Shown one piece after another: positions 21,249 to 34,400 of a stretch of DNA of 64,000 bases. Numbering within the stretch: position 1 is the first letter of the stretch; each line of letters begins with the position of its first letter. The DNA is from Euptelea pleiosperma (Eukaryota > Streptophyta > Magnoliopsida > Ranunculales > Eupteleaceae). The translations under genes were made by a program, and so were the position numbers. The stretch covers positions 43,518,450 through 43,582,449 of the forward strand of contig CM068545.1 in assembly GCA_035048495.1 (NCBI GenBank). Direction: 5' to 3'. The notes under the pieces are model-generated. The model had not been told where the DNA came from. It searched no databases and saw only the letters and a program-made list of their open reading frames with translations.

Positions 21249-24200
21249 TGAAAATAGGGTTTTCCCGCGTCGTTGGTTACGGAAACCCTAGAATCAACAA
21301 GATTTGTAATTTTTATCCGATTATCCTGCAAAATTGACAGATTTGTATAGGGATTCGTGTCGGATGTCGATCCGCACTCGGGATTAGTCGGATTAGCGCG
21401 AATAAAAACAAAAACTGACGGACCATCATAAGAAATAATAGATAAAAACAAACTTCATAATTCAGTGATCAAAATGTTTTATTACAATGCTTGAATCGAA
21501 AATAACATAAAATAAGATAAACTAAAAAGTAATTTTAAGGAAGAAAATTCTAGAGAGAGTTAGAGAGAGAAAATAAAGTGGAGAGAGAAAGTTAGAGAGA
21601 GATCTCTAGAGGGAGAAAAAGAGATCTAGAGAGAATTATGTAGAGAGAGAACCTCCTAAAAAACTAGAGAGAGAAACAAGAGATAGGGAGAGAAAGATAG
21701 AAAGAGAATCTAAAGAGGAGGAGAGAGAAAATAAAAAAGAAGAGAGAGAAAGTTACCGCTTACCCACCATGAGGAATGATCGAGTAGATCCAACAATTTG
21801 GGGAGATGCAGGTCAACCTATTGGTGGTAGCAGTTCCTTGTTGGTTGTCCAATCAACAACGCATGTTGTAAGAGGAGCCCGACTTGTGAGAGGGCAGTAG
21901 GCGGTAGAAGGATGGTTCGATCCTTCCTACCTTCTCTTCTTCTTCTTCTATTCTTTTTTTTTTTTTTTTTTTTTCTTTTGCCTTGCTGTTTTTCTTTTTC
22001 TTTTCGACCAGGAGGTTGCCGGAGATGCTGTGGTGGAACGGCTAGAGGAGCAGGGTGCTTTGGCACTTGATGGGGAGTGGTTTTTCAAGCTGAGATGGAG
22101 GTATGCTATGGCAGGTCAGCAAGGGAGGTAGAAACCGGTGGTGGAGCCACCTACAACAGTGTTGATTTCCTCTCCTCTCTTCTATCCTTCCTTTTTTTTT
22201 TTTTTGTTGAAGAAGCAGGCAAAGGAGAAAAGATGGACGCCGGCAAAGTGGTGTGGGCGGTGATGGATGGAGAAGGAGGCGCTGACTGTTGGTGGCGCTC
22301 GGGCTCGTGGGTGTGGTGTCCAACAGATGTTGGGAAGACGTGGGCAGCAGCCTGGAATGATGAAGTGGGTGGACCGGTGGTGGTTCTGGTGTGGATGACT
22401 TGCTGCTGGAGATGAAGAACGGCCGGAGGAGAGAGCCTTGGGGCGAGATGGTGATGATGCACAACACAGGAGAGGACACAGGCTGGGAAGAGGAGATGTC
22501 CACAGTGGTTACTGGGATGTGCTCTGGAGGCGTGTAGACACCAGAGTTGCTGAGCATCAATAGAGATGAGTGTGCTTCACGGTGAGGAGTTGTTGTTGGT
22601 GGGAACGGTGGTGTGCAGGTACTCACGGTGATGAGAAGTTGCAGACCTGCCGGAGTTGCAGGTCTGCCCGAAACAGTGGTGGACGGAATGGTTGATGGAG
22701 GGGATACCGCTGGTTGTTGGAGAAAATGGAGGAGTTGCAGGCGTTAATGGTGGTGAGAAGAAGAACCAGTCCGGCAGGTGAAGGATGACGGTGGTGGAAG
22801 TGAACGGTGCAGGCGGTGCTAGTGGTGCTGCTCGCCTTTGCAGACGTAGGAAGAGAGAAGAATAGACAAAGAAGAACGGAGGGAGACAGAGAAGATGGAG
22901 GTGGTCCAAGAGGAGCTCGCCGGAAAAGATGAACCAGTCCGGCGAGCTTCAAGATGAAGAAGAAGTAGAGCAAGAAGAGGAGGAGTAAGGGAAGGAGAAG
23001 AAGAAGAAGAAGAAGAAGAAGAAGAAGAAGAAAAAGAGGAAGAAGAAGAAGAAGAAGAAGAAGAAAAAGAGGAAGAAGAAGAAGAAGAAGAAGAAGAAGA
23101 AGAAGAAGAAGAAGAGAGGAAGAGGGCGCACCGACTCGCCGGAGGAACCCCCGGACGAGAAGAAGAAGTGGAAGGAAGGAGAAAGAAGGGGGAAAGAGGG
23201 AGAGAGACCAAAAAGGAGAGAGGTCTCAGGGTTTTCAACCCTTCTTCTCAAGGAGAAACCGTGGGTTTCTCCACTTGGAAACTCACGGTTTCTAAAAATA
23301 TTTTTTTTTATTATTATTATTTTTTTTATTTTTTATTTGTATATTTGAACTTGTGGGCTTGGGCTCGAGGTTTATGGGCCGTTTGGCCATAAGGCTGATT
23401 GATTACTAGGCCGAGAGATGACGCCACGAGTCGGCCAGTGGTTGGCCAATGGGAACGCTAAAAATCGTGGGCCCAGAGTGCATCGGCCATGGGCCAGAAG
23501 GTAGGTGAGAAGGATAGTGGGCCACTGGGCTCGATGGATGTGGGTTAGGGTGTGTTTGGTTGCCAGGGGAGAAAAATGCATTTTCCCCTTGAAATACCCA
23601 TCAAGGAAAAATGTATTTTCCTTTCTTCGGAAATCGAGCTCTACGCTCTCAGCCACAATTAATCATCTGAGGCATTTCTCTACAATCAAACCTGCCCTAG
23701 GGACTGATATTATACAATGGAGATCGGGTGGTTGATAGGATGGATGATCGACTGATCGGTAGCACGATCGGATGGTCGGATGCATAGAATTGATAGATCA
23801 GATGGCGATCTATAGAGATCCAACGGCCCGATGGAAGATCCAACGATCAGAAAGCTAAGGGAGATGAGACAGAGCCAATGGGCAGGAGTTCTGGGGTTAA
23901 GTCAATAGATTCGAGGACCGAGAGATGAAGAGAGAGAGAATAAAGAGAGATGAGAGAGAAAAATCAGAAAAAGTATTGGCAGAGGGTCATGAACCCTGGT
24001 TTTCCATTGTTCTTCACTTGAGCTTCGCCAGTAGAGCAGGCCATCATTTGATGTGGCTTTAAATGCTTTGGTCCTTCTCTTGGTTATCAGCTCTCCCGCT
24101 CTCGTGGTTCCTTGGGCCAGCTCTTCGATCCCCTTGTTCAGCCCGTAATAGGCTTATATCTTTTAGACATAGCCTGTGGACTCTTTAAGCTTTGATAATG

Positions 24201-24487
24201 GGCTTTCATGATCCATGTGGGCCCACAAGTCTCGAGAATCATCCAATCAGGGTTTCCTGCGACAGAAGAAGAGCATAATGAGACTTAATCAAAATGGCTT
24301 AATATCTAAACTTCTAAAAAATGTGTTTAATGCATGTAAATATACCATTTCGTCTAGAAAAGTGTGTTCTACGCAATGAGATAGACTCTTACGTAAAAAA
24401 GTGGATAATTAGAGCAGTTTTACGTAGGAGAGTGTGATAATGCTAAAAGGATAATTGCTTAAAATAAGCACTTTTGAGCGAATATCA
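21249..24487 (-). repeat. 5' LTR of B (U3 version I)
   Basis: 3239 bp, TG...CA ends. It includes a GA-rich block (21540-21760), a variant inverted repeat with arms at 22641-22650 and 22658-22667, a long GAA tract (22997-23117), a hairpin at about 23571-23621, and the common 250-bp U3 head ending at 24487. It is followed by caagg (24488-24492), the expected target duplication. Confidence 0.92.
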
Positions 24488-24492
24488 CAAGG

Positions 24493-25330
24493 ATTCAAGC
24501 AAAAATCAAAAGAAAATGACTAAATTTTCACTACGAAACCCACAAAAATAACTACTAACAAAGTAACCACCAGAGGCGTTTCTGTTCTTCACGGATTGCA
24601 TGAAACTGACCTTAGACGAAGAGATGTGGCGGCGTCCAAGATCTCAAGGGTGGTGGTGGTTTTGATGATGAGGAAGAGGCGGGAGCCATTGGATCGGAGC
24701 CGGACAATAAACCCAAAATGGGTCCGTCTGCCACTTGGGACTGTTGTTCGGGAGAAACCAATGGAGCAGAACCTTTATGGATTCGCCAATGCCTGGTACT
24801 ACTGCTGCCATTTTTGCCACTGAGATATCAACCTTATAAGCTTCTCAACATAAAGCCTGTTCCACAATTCTTAGAGATACAAAAACAAAATCAAAACCCC
24901 CAAACCCAGAAACCAAATTACACAAAGAAAAACCCCTGATGGATATCAAAACCCCCAAAACAATCAAAACACCCAAACCCATAAACCAAGTTACACAAAG
25001 AAAAAACCCTAATGGATGTCAAAACCCCAAAAAGTTTGGTGAAAGTGATGAAACCCCCAAAAGATCAAACCCGGAGAGAGAGGCTCTATAGAGGTGTAGC
25101 AGCAGCAGAGGGATGAGGGAGACGGGCACCACTACCATGAGAGCCTTCCTCGGTGAGAGAGAGACAATGACCAGCATGACAGAGAAACCTCTCAGATGAG
25201 GTGAGCAAAAACAAAAGGAGCGGCAAAAATGGGCGCGATGAAAATAAAATGTCGATTTTTTTTAAACAAACGAATCACAACCGTTCGTATGTAGTAGATC
25301 TCAGCCGCTAGTTACTGGGGGGACAACCGT
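24493..25330 (-). other. Right flank of B, possibly a host-gene 5' fragment
   Basis: This DNA does not belong to the dominant family. On the minus strand it looks like the start of a plant gene: a CT-rich stretch with CTCTCTCTC near 25075 and 25160, T/G-rich intron-like DNA containing a ~70-bp tandem duplication (about 24891-25030), then GC-richer DNA (24600-24815) with Ser/Pro-rich short frames. I cannot recognise a protein and no long frame survives. It could also be anonymous intergenic DNA. Confidence 0.3.
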
Positions 25331-25981
25331 CCTGTTTTGTTATATAGATTCATCCAAAAATTATGTGTGATAGTTAATATTGTTGGATATCTCATTACCC
25401 TTTTGAGATGTTCCATCAAGAAAGGTTCAATCTTCAATGTACTTTCTTAATATTAAGAAACTATAGCTTTTCATATGATACTTAGGCTCTGCTTTGGTAT
25501 CCTACTTGTAGTTTGCAAGAAAATGTTTGTAGGTATATAAATGTTTGATAATCAAATGTTTGTAATAACAAACTTGTTGGAAAAATATTCGTATGGTTGG
25601 GGAGGAGAAAGTCATTTGGAGAGACCAACGGGATGAGAGTAATTTAACTATTACTAGGGGTGCCACGTGCGATGCACCTGCACCTTACACGTGGTAGCAC
25701 CTTACACGTGGATCACTGACCATATAGATGTTTGGCCCATCCCTAGGTGCATTGACCTACATACAAAAAAATTCATCTTGATTAGTTATTTTTTCTCCGC
25801 TAGATTAGAGACTTTTTCATGGTTTGTTTTTAACAATGGATTTTGAGTATTATTTGGCCAATGACAAAGTGACACCACTACACAACATGATATATATATT
25901 GTCTATGGTTCTTGGAGCATTTGATCATTACACTTTTAATAATAGAGTACGTACGGTAGGAAATTCCCTTTTAATTACCAC
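25331..25981. other. AT-rich stretch, nothing identified
   Basis: No coding frame. It has a ggctctgctttggta motif (25487-25501) of the kind seen at MITE ends and a 'gtgcgatgcac' repeat-like motif near 25667. I cannot delimit a mobile element here. Confidence 0.5.
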
Positions 25982-27545
25982 AATATGTCCTAGAGGGGGG
26001 TAGATAAGATAATTTATAATTTCTCTACAGATTAATGATCATACAAGGCGGAACATGATCAAACAATCAAAATACTAATCATCTACAGAACATAGATATG
26101 GGTAAATCTGAGATAAAATATGTAAATATTCACAATCACATGAGACACAGATTTATAGTGGTTCGGTGGCTCTACACCTATGTCCACTGTCCAATACTCA
26201 ACATGAGTAATATTATATTATTTCAATCATGCATTACAATATATCCAATTGAAATAAATAATCAAATAACTAAGATAACACTTAGTCTCAATCTAACGAG
26301 AATTACTTCTCGCTCACCTAAAGAGTCAACCTAGGCCAGTAGTCTTTTAGATAAGTACTTTTCTCACGGATCTATAATTTTCAACTCGATCTATATGAAA
26401 ACCACTTCTTGCTCATCTAGAAAGTCAGACTAGGCCAGTAGTATTTTAGAGAAACATATTTTTCTAGGATTCCACCATCCTAAACTCAATTCAATGAGTA
26501 AACACTCATCCACCAATCTCAAATATTCAAGTTTGATAAATTTGAATTCAATCTAAGAGGTTTGTTCATAGTGACACTTATCTTTCGATGAATTCGATAA
26601 ATTGGAGAATCCTCGGAGAAGAATTCACCACAGAGACACTTTACCAAGATAATCCTCTAATAGGAAGAAGATGATTGCCGGAATCAATACGCTTTATAGT
26701 CTCTCAAACAATTAGAACCTTCACTAAAGATGTACTAGATTTGCTCAGGTGAAGCTCTCTCAAATTCTAAATCTTTAGACTCAAGAGATGTTAATCAAGG
26801 AATGAGAGTTAAAGAGATGACTTGATTGATGTTCTTTCCATTGATGGCTTTAGTCTCTGTTATATAATGCTATACCCAAACAAGAGAAATAGACCTAAAA
26901 GAGCCATTCGAATGACTTAAGTGCGCCAAAAATTGAACAAAAGACGAAGTCAAAATGAGATCCATAATAGGGGGGTCAACCACACATATTGACCGGTCGA
27001 CCGCACTTTGGTTGGCCACACAATAAGGCTGGTCGGCCGCTCAGGTGACCGCACATTTTAACCGATTGATTGGTCAGAGTCAGAAGACTTAGGTCGGCCG
27101 CTCAAATTGGTCGATCAGCCAGTCTACTGAGACCTTCGCCGATAACCCCAAGATATAACAAAACCATCATATGTGATAAGGAGAGCCTCAAAACAATAAG
27201 AATAGGTCCAATGGACATCTAGGGTCAAATCCTTCTATTGGCAACGCGCGATACACCCTTAGATGTACGCAAGAAATAGCGATACGAGATTCTGATAGTT
27301 GCATGTTCGTTGAGTGAGAACGTACATTAAATATTTGCTTCAAATCTTTATGCTTGAGTTTGACTTTGTATTCAGTTGCGCTTGAACACTTGGATAGGTT
27401 TTCTTCAACTTTTATTCTTCTTTGATTTGTTGATGAAGTCCACTTGATCTTTGACACTTCAGTCGTCAGCAAACTTCTAACTTAACTGGATAGATTACAG
27501 AAGAACTAAGAGTTCTTGGGATTGACAATCGAGACTTTTTAATCT
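25982..27545 (-). repeat. Ty1/copia LTR remnant (approximate ends)
   Basis: Read on the minus strand it has landmarks common in plant copia LTRs: CACCGAACCACTATAAATCT (complement of 26151-26170), and near its end CTACCCCCCTCTAGGACATA. Immediately before its start lies TGACAAAGGAAGAGAT (complement of about 27543-27558), the usual place of a copia polypurine tract. Repeated ggtcggccgctc / ggtcgaccg motifs lie at 26980-27125. The ends were judged by eye and no target duplication was confirmed. Confidence 0.5.
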
Positions 27546-27727
27546 CTTCCTTTGTCAATGCCAGGATAAAATAAATAACTACCCAATAATATTATAATTT
27601 TTGCCCAATCAGAAACAAATAAGTAAAGCTCCCCCTAAGTACAAAATTCCCTACAATAAATGATCTAGAAAAATCAAAGGGCAAGGGAGCAACACAGTAT
27701 CTCACGATTTGTACCAAAATTTTTGTT
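27546..27727 (-). other. 3' internal scrap of the copia element
   Basis: On the minus strand it includes a second purine-rich tract (TTAGGGGGAGC, complement of about 27629-27639), as seen upstream of copia 3' LTRs. No coding frame remains. It is cut at about 27728 by another LTR-like sequence. Confidence 0.4.
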
Positions 27728-28672
27728 GTAATACCCTGAACTTTTGTCTAGGGGTATTAGAGTAATTTATATTTAGAATGGTATTTTCGACAAACAATAA
27801 AATTAAAATAACTAATAAAATAATTAATATCTTTGAGTTACACATTAATTGTCTTAATAAAAATTTTTCATAACTTTCAGTCTTTTGGAAATAATTAAAA
27901 TTTTTCCCTAATCAAAGATTTGAACTTTAAAAATAAATAAACTATTTAAATAAATTACCAATAAAAATTAATTGCATACATAAATTAAGAAATAATTATT
28001 ATTATCTTTTGAGCAACTATTAAAAATAAAAAAATCTTCCAAAAACCTACACATTTTTCATTTTTCACCATTAGAGAGTTTTCCATTATAAATAGTTGAG
28101 AGCTTTGAGAGCCCTAGAAAACACCATAACGTCTCACCCTTTGAAACTATTCCTTTAGACAAAATATTCATACTTTCGAGATGTTCGACATACTCGAATC
28201 CTAGCTTCATCCAACGATGATCGGTGAAAACACCCATGACTACTTTTTCACCATTGATTCAAGTTCAGATGAAGATCAACGGACAAGGTAGGTACACCTA
28301 CATATTTTAATAGATAATCTTCCTTATTTTATTTTATTAATAATGTTATAAGTATGTGCTTAATTGATAATGTTGTAGATATTATTGTGATTCGAATCGA
28401 ATGATTTTGTATAATATTGAAGTGTTAGTTGGGTGTGATCCTAATGGATAACCGTGGAAACAAAAATTAAGAAGGGCCTGAAGCCCTAGGGTGAAAGACC
28501 CCAAACCCCTGCGGAAGAGCCTTTTGGCTACTCTTGGCGTGGGAAGGAGAAGGAGACCCAAGATTGGGTTGTAGTCATAATCGTATGAATATAATATTAT
28601 TGGACTAGTCGTGAAAAAGATTTATTATTCTTCGTTGACGCTACTGGTTTATATTATTTGTTATTGTTGACA
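27728..28672 (+). repeat. LTR-like sequence starting tgtaataccctgaac, right end uncertain
   Basis: Its start matches the first bases of the solo LTR at 46018, and the stretch ccctagggtgaaagacccc (28480-28498) is shared with that LTR (47710-47728). A TATAAATA box lies at 28087-28094. It may end at tgaca (28672), but I find no matching target duplication, so it could be truncated. Confidence 0.5.
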
Positions 28673-28813
28673 GTAAAATATGGATCGCTACGAAAATCAC
28701 GACCAAGGGACACGAAGACTGACTGCCGACATAACCACACATGTCATTTCTTCAAGATAATGGCATTTTTCAGAGTAGAGGAATTTAAGAGGACATTTTA
28801 CCGATGAGATGAG

Positions 28814-29492
28814 TACATATGATTGTACAGAGGACAAGAGTACACAATCGTATTTAGTTAAAAGTCGCATAGTTGGTGCGGATTTCAAGAAAAATGAAGA
28901 ACCATCCCAATTCTTTGAGAAGTAACTACATACGAGTTCTGTAACACATGGGGATACACAATCGTATGCCCTCAGATTTGACAAATCAGGGTTATATTTT
29001 TGCATAAAGGGCACACCTCAATTTCTGAACCAACCACCCACAGATTAGAGAGATAAATTGGATACGATTGTGTAGAAAGGAAAGCTACACAACCGTATGG
29101 AGTCAGATTTGGAAGATCTAAGGTCAAAAATGAGAAAAAGTACATGTGCCCTTTTCATTGAGATCCGCGCAGTAGGATGAAAAACTATTCACATACGGTT
29201 GTGTAGGACCTCCTCTTACACAACTGTATGCAATTACATTTCTAAAAATACCTCTCATATCCCCAGAAAAGCACCCATGTCATTTTCCTCAAAATTTGTG
29301 CAGGGGATTTAAAAAGTAATGATATACGGTTGTGTAGGACCTCTTCCTATACAACCGTATGCAGTTAAAATTTCAGGAAGATCTCTCATTTGTCTAGAAA
29401 AGCATACATGCCATTTTTCTCGAAAAGCGTGTAGAATCTGCTAGAGTTAGTGCCATACGGTTGTGTATCTCTAGGAACCCTACAACCGTATA
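28814..29492. repeat. 131-bp tandem array, each unit with an inverted repeat
   Basis: Six inverted repeats of the form CATACGGTTGTGTA ... TACACAACCGTATG start near 28816, 28929, 29061, 29192, 29323 and 29454, a spacing of 113 then 131-132 bp. The DNA between them is also similar from unit to unit (for example agaaaagca.acatg.cattttct). Leftmost units are the most diverged. It ends about 100 bp before a TATA box. Confidence 0.8.
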
Positions 29493-29591
29493 TAATTATT
29501 TTGTTAAGATTATTTATAATTTTTTATTATTTTAAGTATTTTTCCTTATAAAGGTAAGTCTGCAACATGTGCAGACGCCTCTCAAGAACTC

Positions 29592-29599
29592 TATAAATA
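29592..29599 (+). promoter_or_regulatory. TATA box downstream of the 131-bp array
   Basis: TATAAATA within the nearly palindromic CTCTATAAATAGAG. It follows the array directly, as an LTR or pararetrovirus-like promoter would. The transcription unit it serves is not identified. Confidence 0.45.
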
Positions 29600-30586
29600 G
29601 AGAACTCTGGGGACAAAAGAAAGGATCTTTTCCTATGTTATTGTGATAAGGCTATACTCTGTCGAAATTCATCTAGAATTTGACTTAGTATTTTCCTTCA
29701 GTGTATGTGAGATTTACCGAATAAATACAGAATCTCAAGTTCAAATATCTTGTACAACACTAGTAAAATGGTAATCCCTAATGAACTATACTGGATAGAT
29801 GTTCCTCTTCTAAGAACTCTATGCCGGGTTACTACACGATTAATGCTTGAGTGACATACTCCCCATCTTGAGGAGAATGGACTAAAGCAAGAGAACAAGC
29901 CTATCATTTGTGAGTCCAAGGGATTCCACTTAGGGTCAGAAAACGGTTAAGAATCCAGCAACTAGAATGTTATGGAATTGTCTTGTCACATAGACGTTTC
30001 TGTCACATCGTTTTAATGAACCTATTAATGTTATTGAGACCCGAAGATCTTCTCCTTCTTAATGAACTTATTAATGTTATTGATATCTGGAGATTTTTTC
30101 TCCATTGTTTAAAAATAGGACGCTTAAAAGATAATCATTGACTAATCAATGAATTAATTAAATCATACTCCTTTGAGACTATCTAAGTAGAGGACGACTC
30201 CATTTAACAATATTTGAAACCGTTGGATCCATTTTGGACATTCCCCAGTCTCTCAGTGTGACAGGCTGAGGGACCCATTCAGCATGACTAAATTAAGATC
30301 ACCTTTATGGGGAATGATGAACTAGAAGCGACATTAATCAATCAACCTCCTATTACATTTGTGGTTGTTTGGAATGGCGGTGTTAGTGAAGGACAATTCA
30401 GCCAAGTTCTGCTGTATGAAATGAATGCCATTATGTCTATGGTTTTTCAGAAGAGACAACACATATCGCATTACCACTCTCACGAACTAACAAAGACCAC
30501 TCATACCCTAGGAACCGTAGAAATGACATAAGCCCACAACGGCCCGCTCTCAGTCTCATGTGTTGCCAAATTGTGCCCGACATTTC
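29600..30586. other. Unassigned DNA between the array and element E
   Basis: Two similar stretches around 30012-30040 and 30060-30085 (taatgaac.tattaatgttattga) form a short direct repeat. A 74-codon frame at 30307-30531 (+) matches nothing I recognise. No known element boundary is visible until element E starts near 30587. Confidence 0.4.
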
Positions 30587-31436
30587 TAGATCACCTCTAA
30601 GTTCTTATGCCTCGACTTCAAATCTCACTTGTAAACTACTCAGAATGGAATCACTCAGGAATGATTTTCTTATTTTCTCTCAATTTATATGTGAGGAGAT
30701 GTGTTGATATATGAAGCAAAGATTTCACATATGTATTATTTGAATGAAGGACATCTTTAATAGAAGAAGATCTCATGATTGGAATATCACTTCATTCGGG
30801 AACGTCAGATCAAACTCTATAGCTTCTCTTTCTCCACTCTCCACATTTTATGATCATGCTATCCTAGAATCAAGTAGGACTTTCCTGGGTTGTAATGAGG
30901 CTTAGGTCCGGTGTAGAAAAATAAAAGGATACAGGATTTTAAAGACCTTAAGAAAATATCTCTATTTTCTTGTATTTTTTCCTGCGAGTGTAACACAATT
31001 TCTTTTCGTTTTCCTTTTTTCGTATTTTTCTCTTTTTCTCGATATTTCTGAGACTGTTCAATTTCTTTTCAGATCTTTTTCATACTTTCTTTCCATATTT
31101 TCTTTTTAGCTTAAACCACTTTCATTTTCTTTTGATTTTTCTTCTTTTCACGGTACACCCATATCAGTTATTCTTTTATCCATCTCAAAAGTAGGGTAGC
31201 TAGCCATACTTCGTAGCTGGATTGGGTTTTTTGTTAATGGGCTTAACAAGAAAAGGCTGTATAGAAAGGTTCAAAGGATTTCTAGTGAAATATAATTTAG
31301 GTGAGTTAAAAGGCTGAACGGTTCAGAAAAATAGCCTAAGTCATTTTCTAGGGTTTGCACTATCATGTATATTGTCTTGATTGGATACAGAGAAGGTTCT
31401 ATTGTAATAATCCAATTTTGATGTCGTTCCGAGTTC

Positions 31437-34400
31437 TGATATTCGCTCAAAAGTGCTTATTTTAAGCAATTATCCTTTTAGCATTATCGCACTCTCCTAC
31501 GTAAAACTGCTCTAATTATCCACTTTTCTACGTAAGAGTCTATCTCATTACGTAGAACACACTTTTCTGGACGAAATGGTATATTTGCATGCATTAAACA
31601 CATTTTTAGAAGTTTAGATATTAAGCTGTTCTGATTAAGTCTCATTACGCGCTTCTTCTGTCGCAGGAAACCCTGATTGGATGATTCTCGAGACTAGTGG
31701 GCCCACATGGATCATGAAAGCCCATTATCAAAGCTTAAAGAGTCCACAGGCTATGTCTAGAAGATATGAGCCTATTATGGGCTGAACAAGGGGATCGAAG
31801 AGCTAGCCCAAGGAACCACGAGAGCGGGAGAGCTGATAACCAAGAGAAGGACCAAAGCATTTAAAGCCACATCAAATGATGGCCCGCTCTACTAGTAAAG
31901 CTCAAGTGAAGAACAATGGAAAACCAAGGTTCATGACCCTCTGCCAATACTTTTTCTGATATTTTCTCTCTCATCTCTCCTTATTTTCTCTCTCTTCATT
32001 TCTCGGTCCTCGAATCTATTGACTTAACCCCAGAACTCCTGCTCATTGGCTCTGTCTCATCTCCCTTAGCTTTCTGACCGTTGGATCTTCCATCGGGCCG
32101 TTGAATCTCTATAGATCGCCATGTGATCTATCAATTCTATGCATCCGACCATCCGATCATGCTACTGATCAGTCGATCATCCATCCTATCAACCACCCGA
32201 TCTCCAGTGTAAAATATCAGTCCCTAAGGCAGGTTTGATTGTAGAGAAATGCCTCAGATTATTGATCATGGCTGAGAGCGTAGAGCTCGATTTTCGAAGA
32301 AAGGAAAATACATCTTTCCTTGATGGGTATTTCAAGGGGAAAATGCATTTTTCTCCCCTGGCAACCAAACGCACCCTAACCCACATCCATCGAGCCCAGT
32401 GGCCCACTATCCTTCTCACCTACCTTCTGGCCCATGGCCGATGCACTCTGGGCCCACGATTTTGAGCATTCCCATTGGCCAACCATTGGCCGACTCGTGG
32501 CGTCATCTCTCGGCCAACCACTGGCCAACACGTGGCATCAGCTTTTGGCCTGGTGGTCATGGCCAAATAGCCCACGAGCCCAAGCCCGTAACCCACTTAT
32601 CACTTTTCAAAAATAAAAATTAAAATAAAATAATAATAAAAAAATAAAAAAATAAATTTTTTTTAGAAACCGTGAGTTTCTAAGTGTAGAAACCCACAGT
32701 TTCTACTTAAGGAGAGGGTTGAAAAACCCTCCGGATCTCTCTTCTTCCTCTCCCGCCGCTCGGACACCTCTTCTTCCTCTTCCCTTTCCCCTTCTTCTTC
32801 TCCTCCGGCGCGCCATCGCCGGTGAGGAGTGGAGCGTCTTCTTCTTCTTCTTCTTCTTCTTCTTCTTCTTCTTCTTCTTCTTCTTCTTCTCTTTCTTCTT
32901 CTTCTCCTCTTCCCCCTCCTCTTTCTTCCTTCTTCTTTTTCTTCTTTCTCTTCTTCTCCACTGATCCGGCGAGCTACACCGGCGAGCCAACTCCGGCGAC
33001 TGGTTTTCTTCCTCTTCTTCTTCTTCTTCTTCTTCTTCTTCTTCTTCTTCTTCTTCTTCTTCTTCTTCTTCTTCTTCTTCTTCTTCCCCTCTTCCTCCTC
33101 TTCGTTTTATTCTTCTTTTGCTGGAGTTGCAGGTCTGCAACTCCGGCCGGCGAACCATGCTCCATCACCGTCATCTTCACAGCAGAAAACGGTGAACTTC
33201 TCCCCCTCTCCCCCTATCCTTCTTCTTCCTCTTCGTTTTCTTCTTCTTCCTCTTCGTTTTCTTCTTCTTCTTGTCCTCAGTTTTCTTCTTCTTCTTTTCC
33301 TTTAATTCCACCGGAGTTGCAGGTGCAACTCCGGTCGTCTTCTACGGCGAGAAGCTCGCCGGAAACCTGCACAGCAACCAGCTTACATCCTCCTCGCTTC
33401 TCTCCTCTTCTCGCCATCTTACCTCCCCCTTGGAGCTGCTGCACCACCGTCTCTCTCCTTGCTGCCATTAACTTCCACACCTTCTCCTCCAATCTCAGCT
33501 CATCTCCATATTTTCACATCCAGCAACCCAACTGCCCCCATCTCCATCTCTTAAGCAAGCCGGTGGTCTCCCTCTTCCTAGAGTGGCTGGTTCACGGCCT
33601 GCAAGAAGTTGCTGGCCATTATCTCATCTTCTCACATTGCTGGCCGTCACATCTCTTTCAATCTCTGAAAAAAAAAAAAAAAAAAAAAACCGTCCTGCTC
33701 CCTCTTCTAGTGCTCTCACCCCCTCTAACGGTTGCTGGAGTTGCAACCTGCAACTCCAGTCTGTCCAAGCCTTCCTAGCCGGTCTCTTCCTCTCATTTCT
33801 CTTTCAAAAGAAAGCCAAAAACAACAAAAAAAAAAAGAAAAGAAAGAGAGGAGGAAAGAAAGAAGAAGAAGATAGAGGAAGGGGTGCAAACCTGGTGCGC
33901 CCCTCTCCTTGCTGCCACCTCCCATCTGCCGCCTCCAAAGATCCAAAGCCAATGAACCACCATCTCCATGCCCCGAAGGCCAGCAACCTCTCCCTCAAAT
34001 CCCTTTCAAGAATCATGGTAAGCATTTCTTCCTCTTTCTACTTTCTCTCTCTAGGTTAGGTTTCTCTATCCTTCTCTAATTCTCTCTAAATCTCTTTCTC
34101 CTTCCACTTTCTATCTCTTCTCTCTCTCACTAGATCTCTCTCATATCCTCACTTTCTCTCTCTAGTTCTCTCTTTCTCTCTCTGCAATTTTCTTTCTCTC
34201 TATCACTCTCTCTCTTCCTTAGGTTCTCTCTACTTTCCCTATCTAGAATCCTCTTTCCTATCTCGAAAAAAAAGAAAAAAAAAAAACTATTTTCTCTCTT
34301 TTCTCCTTAGATTCTCTCTCTAGAACTCATTCTATCATTCATCTCTCACCCTCTCTCTATTTTCTATCTCTAGACATACTTTCTCTCTCTAGATTTCTCT

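Larger units (their letters stand above)
10277..24487 (-). mobile_element. Element B: non-autonomous relative of A with a gag/protease-tail frame
   Basis: Read on the minus strand it has a 5' LTR (24487-21249), primer site, leader, one open frame (19430-17664), the family 3' non-coding region, the G-rich tract and a 3' LTR (11987 leftward). Element A was inserted into that 3' LTR, and the rest of it lies left of the window. A deletion-derived element sits at 13697-17395 in its 3' non-coding region with target duplication gttac. The right-hand target duplication of B should be caagg (24488-24492); its partner is outside the window. The LTR pieces that can be compared are nearly the same, so B is young. 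Confidence 0.9.

Noticed and set aside
24890..25020. Interstitial telomere repeats (cccaaaccc, aaaccctaa)
   Set aside because: The motifs are irregular and explained by a two-copy ~70-bp duplication.
25651..25690. Helitron 3' end (CTAG after a gtgcgatgcac-type motif)
   Set aside because: No convincing hairpin at the right spacing and no matching 5' TC end nearby; too weak to call.
30307..30531. 74-codon frame as a gene
   Set aside because: No recognisable motif, no context, and this length is common by chance.
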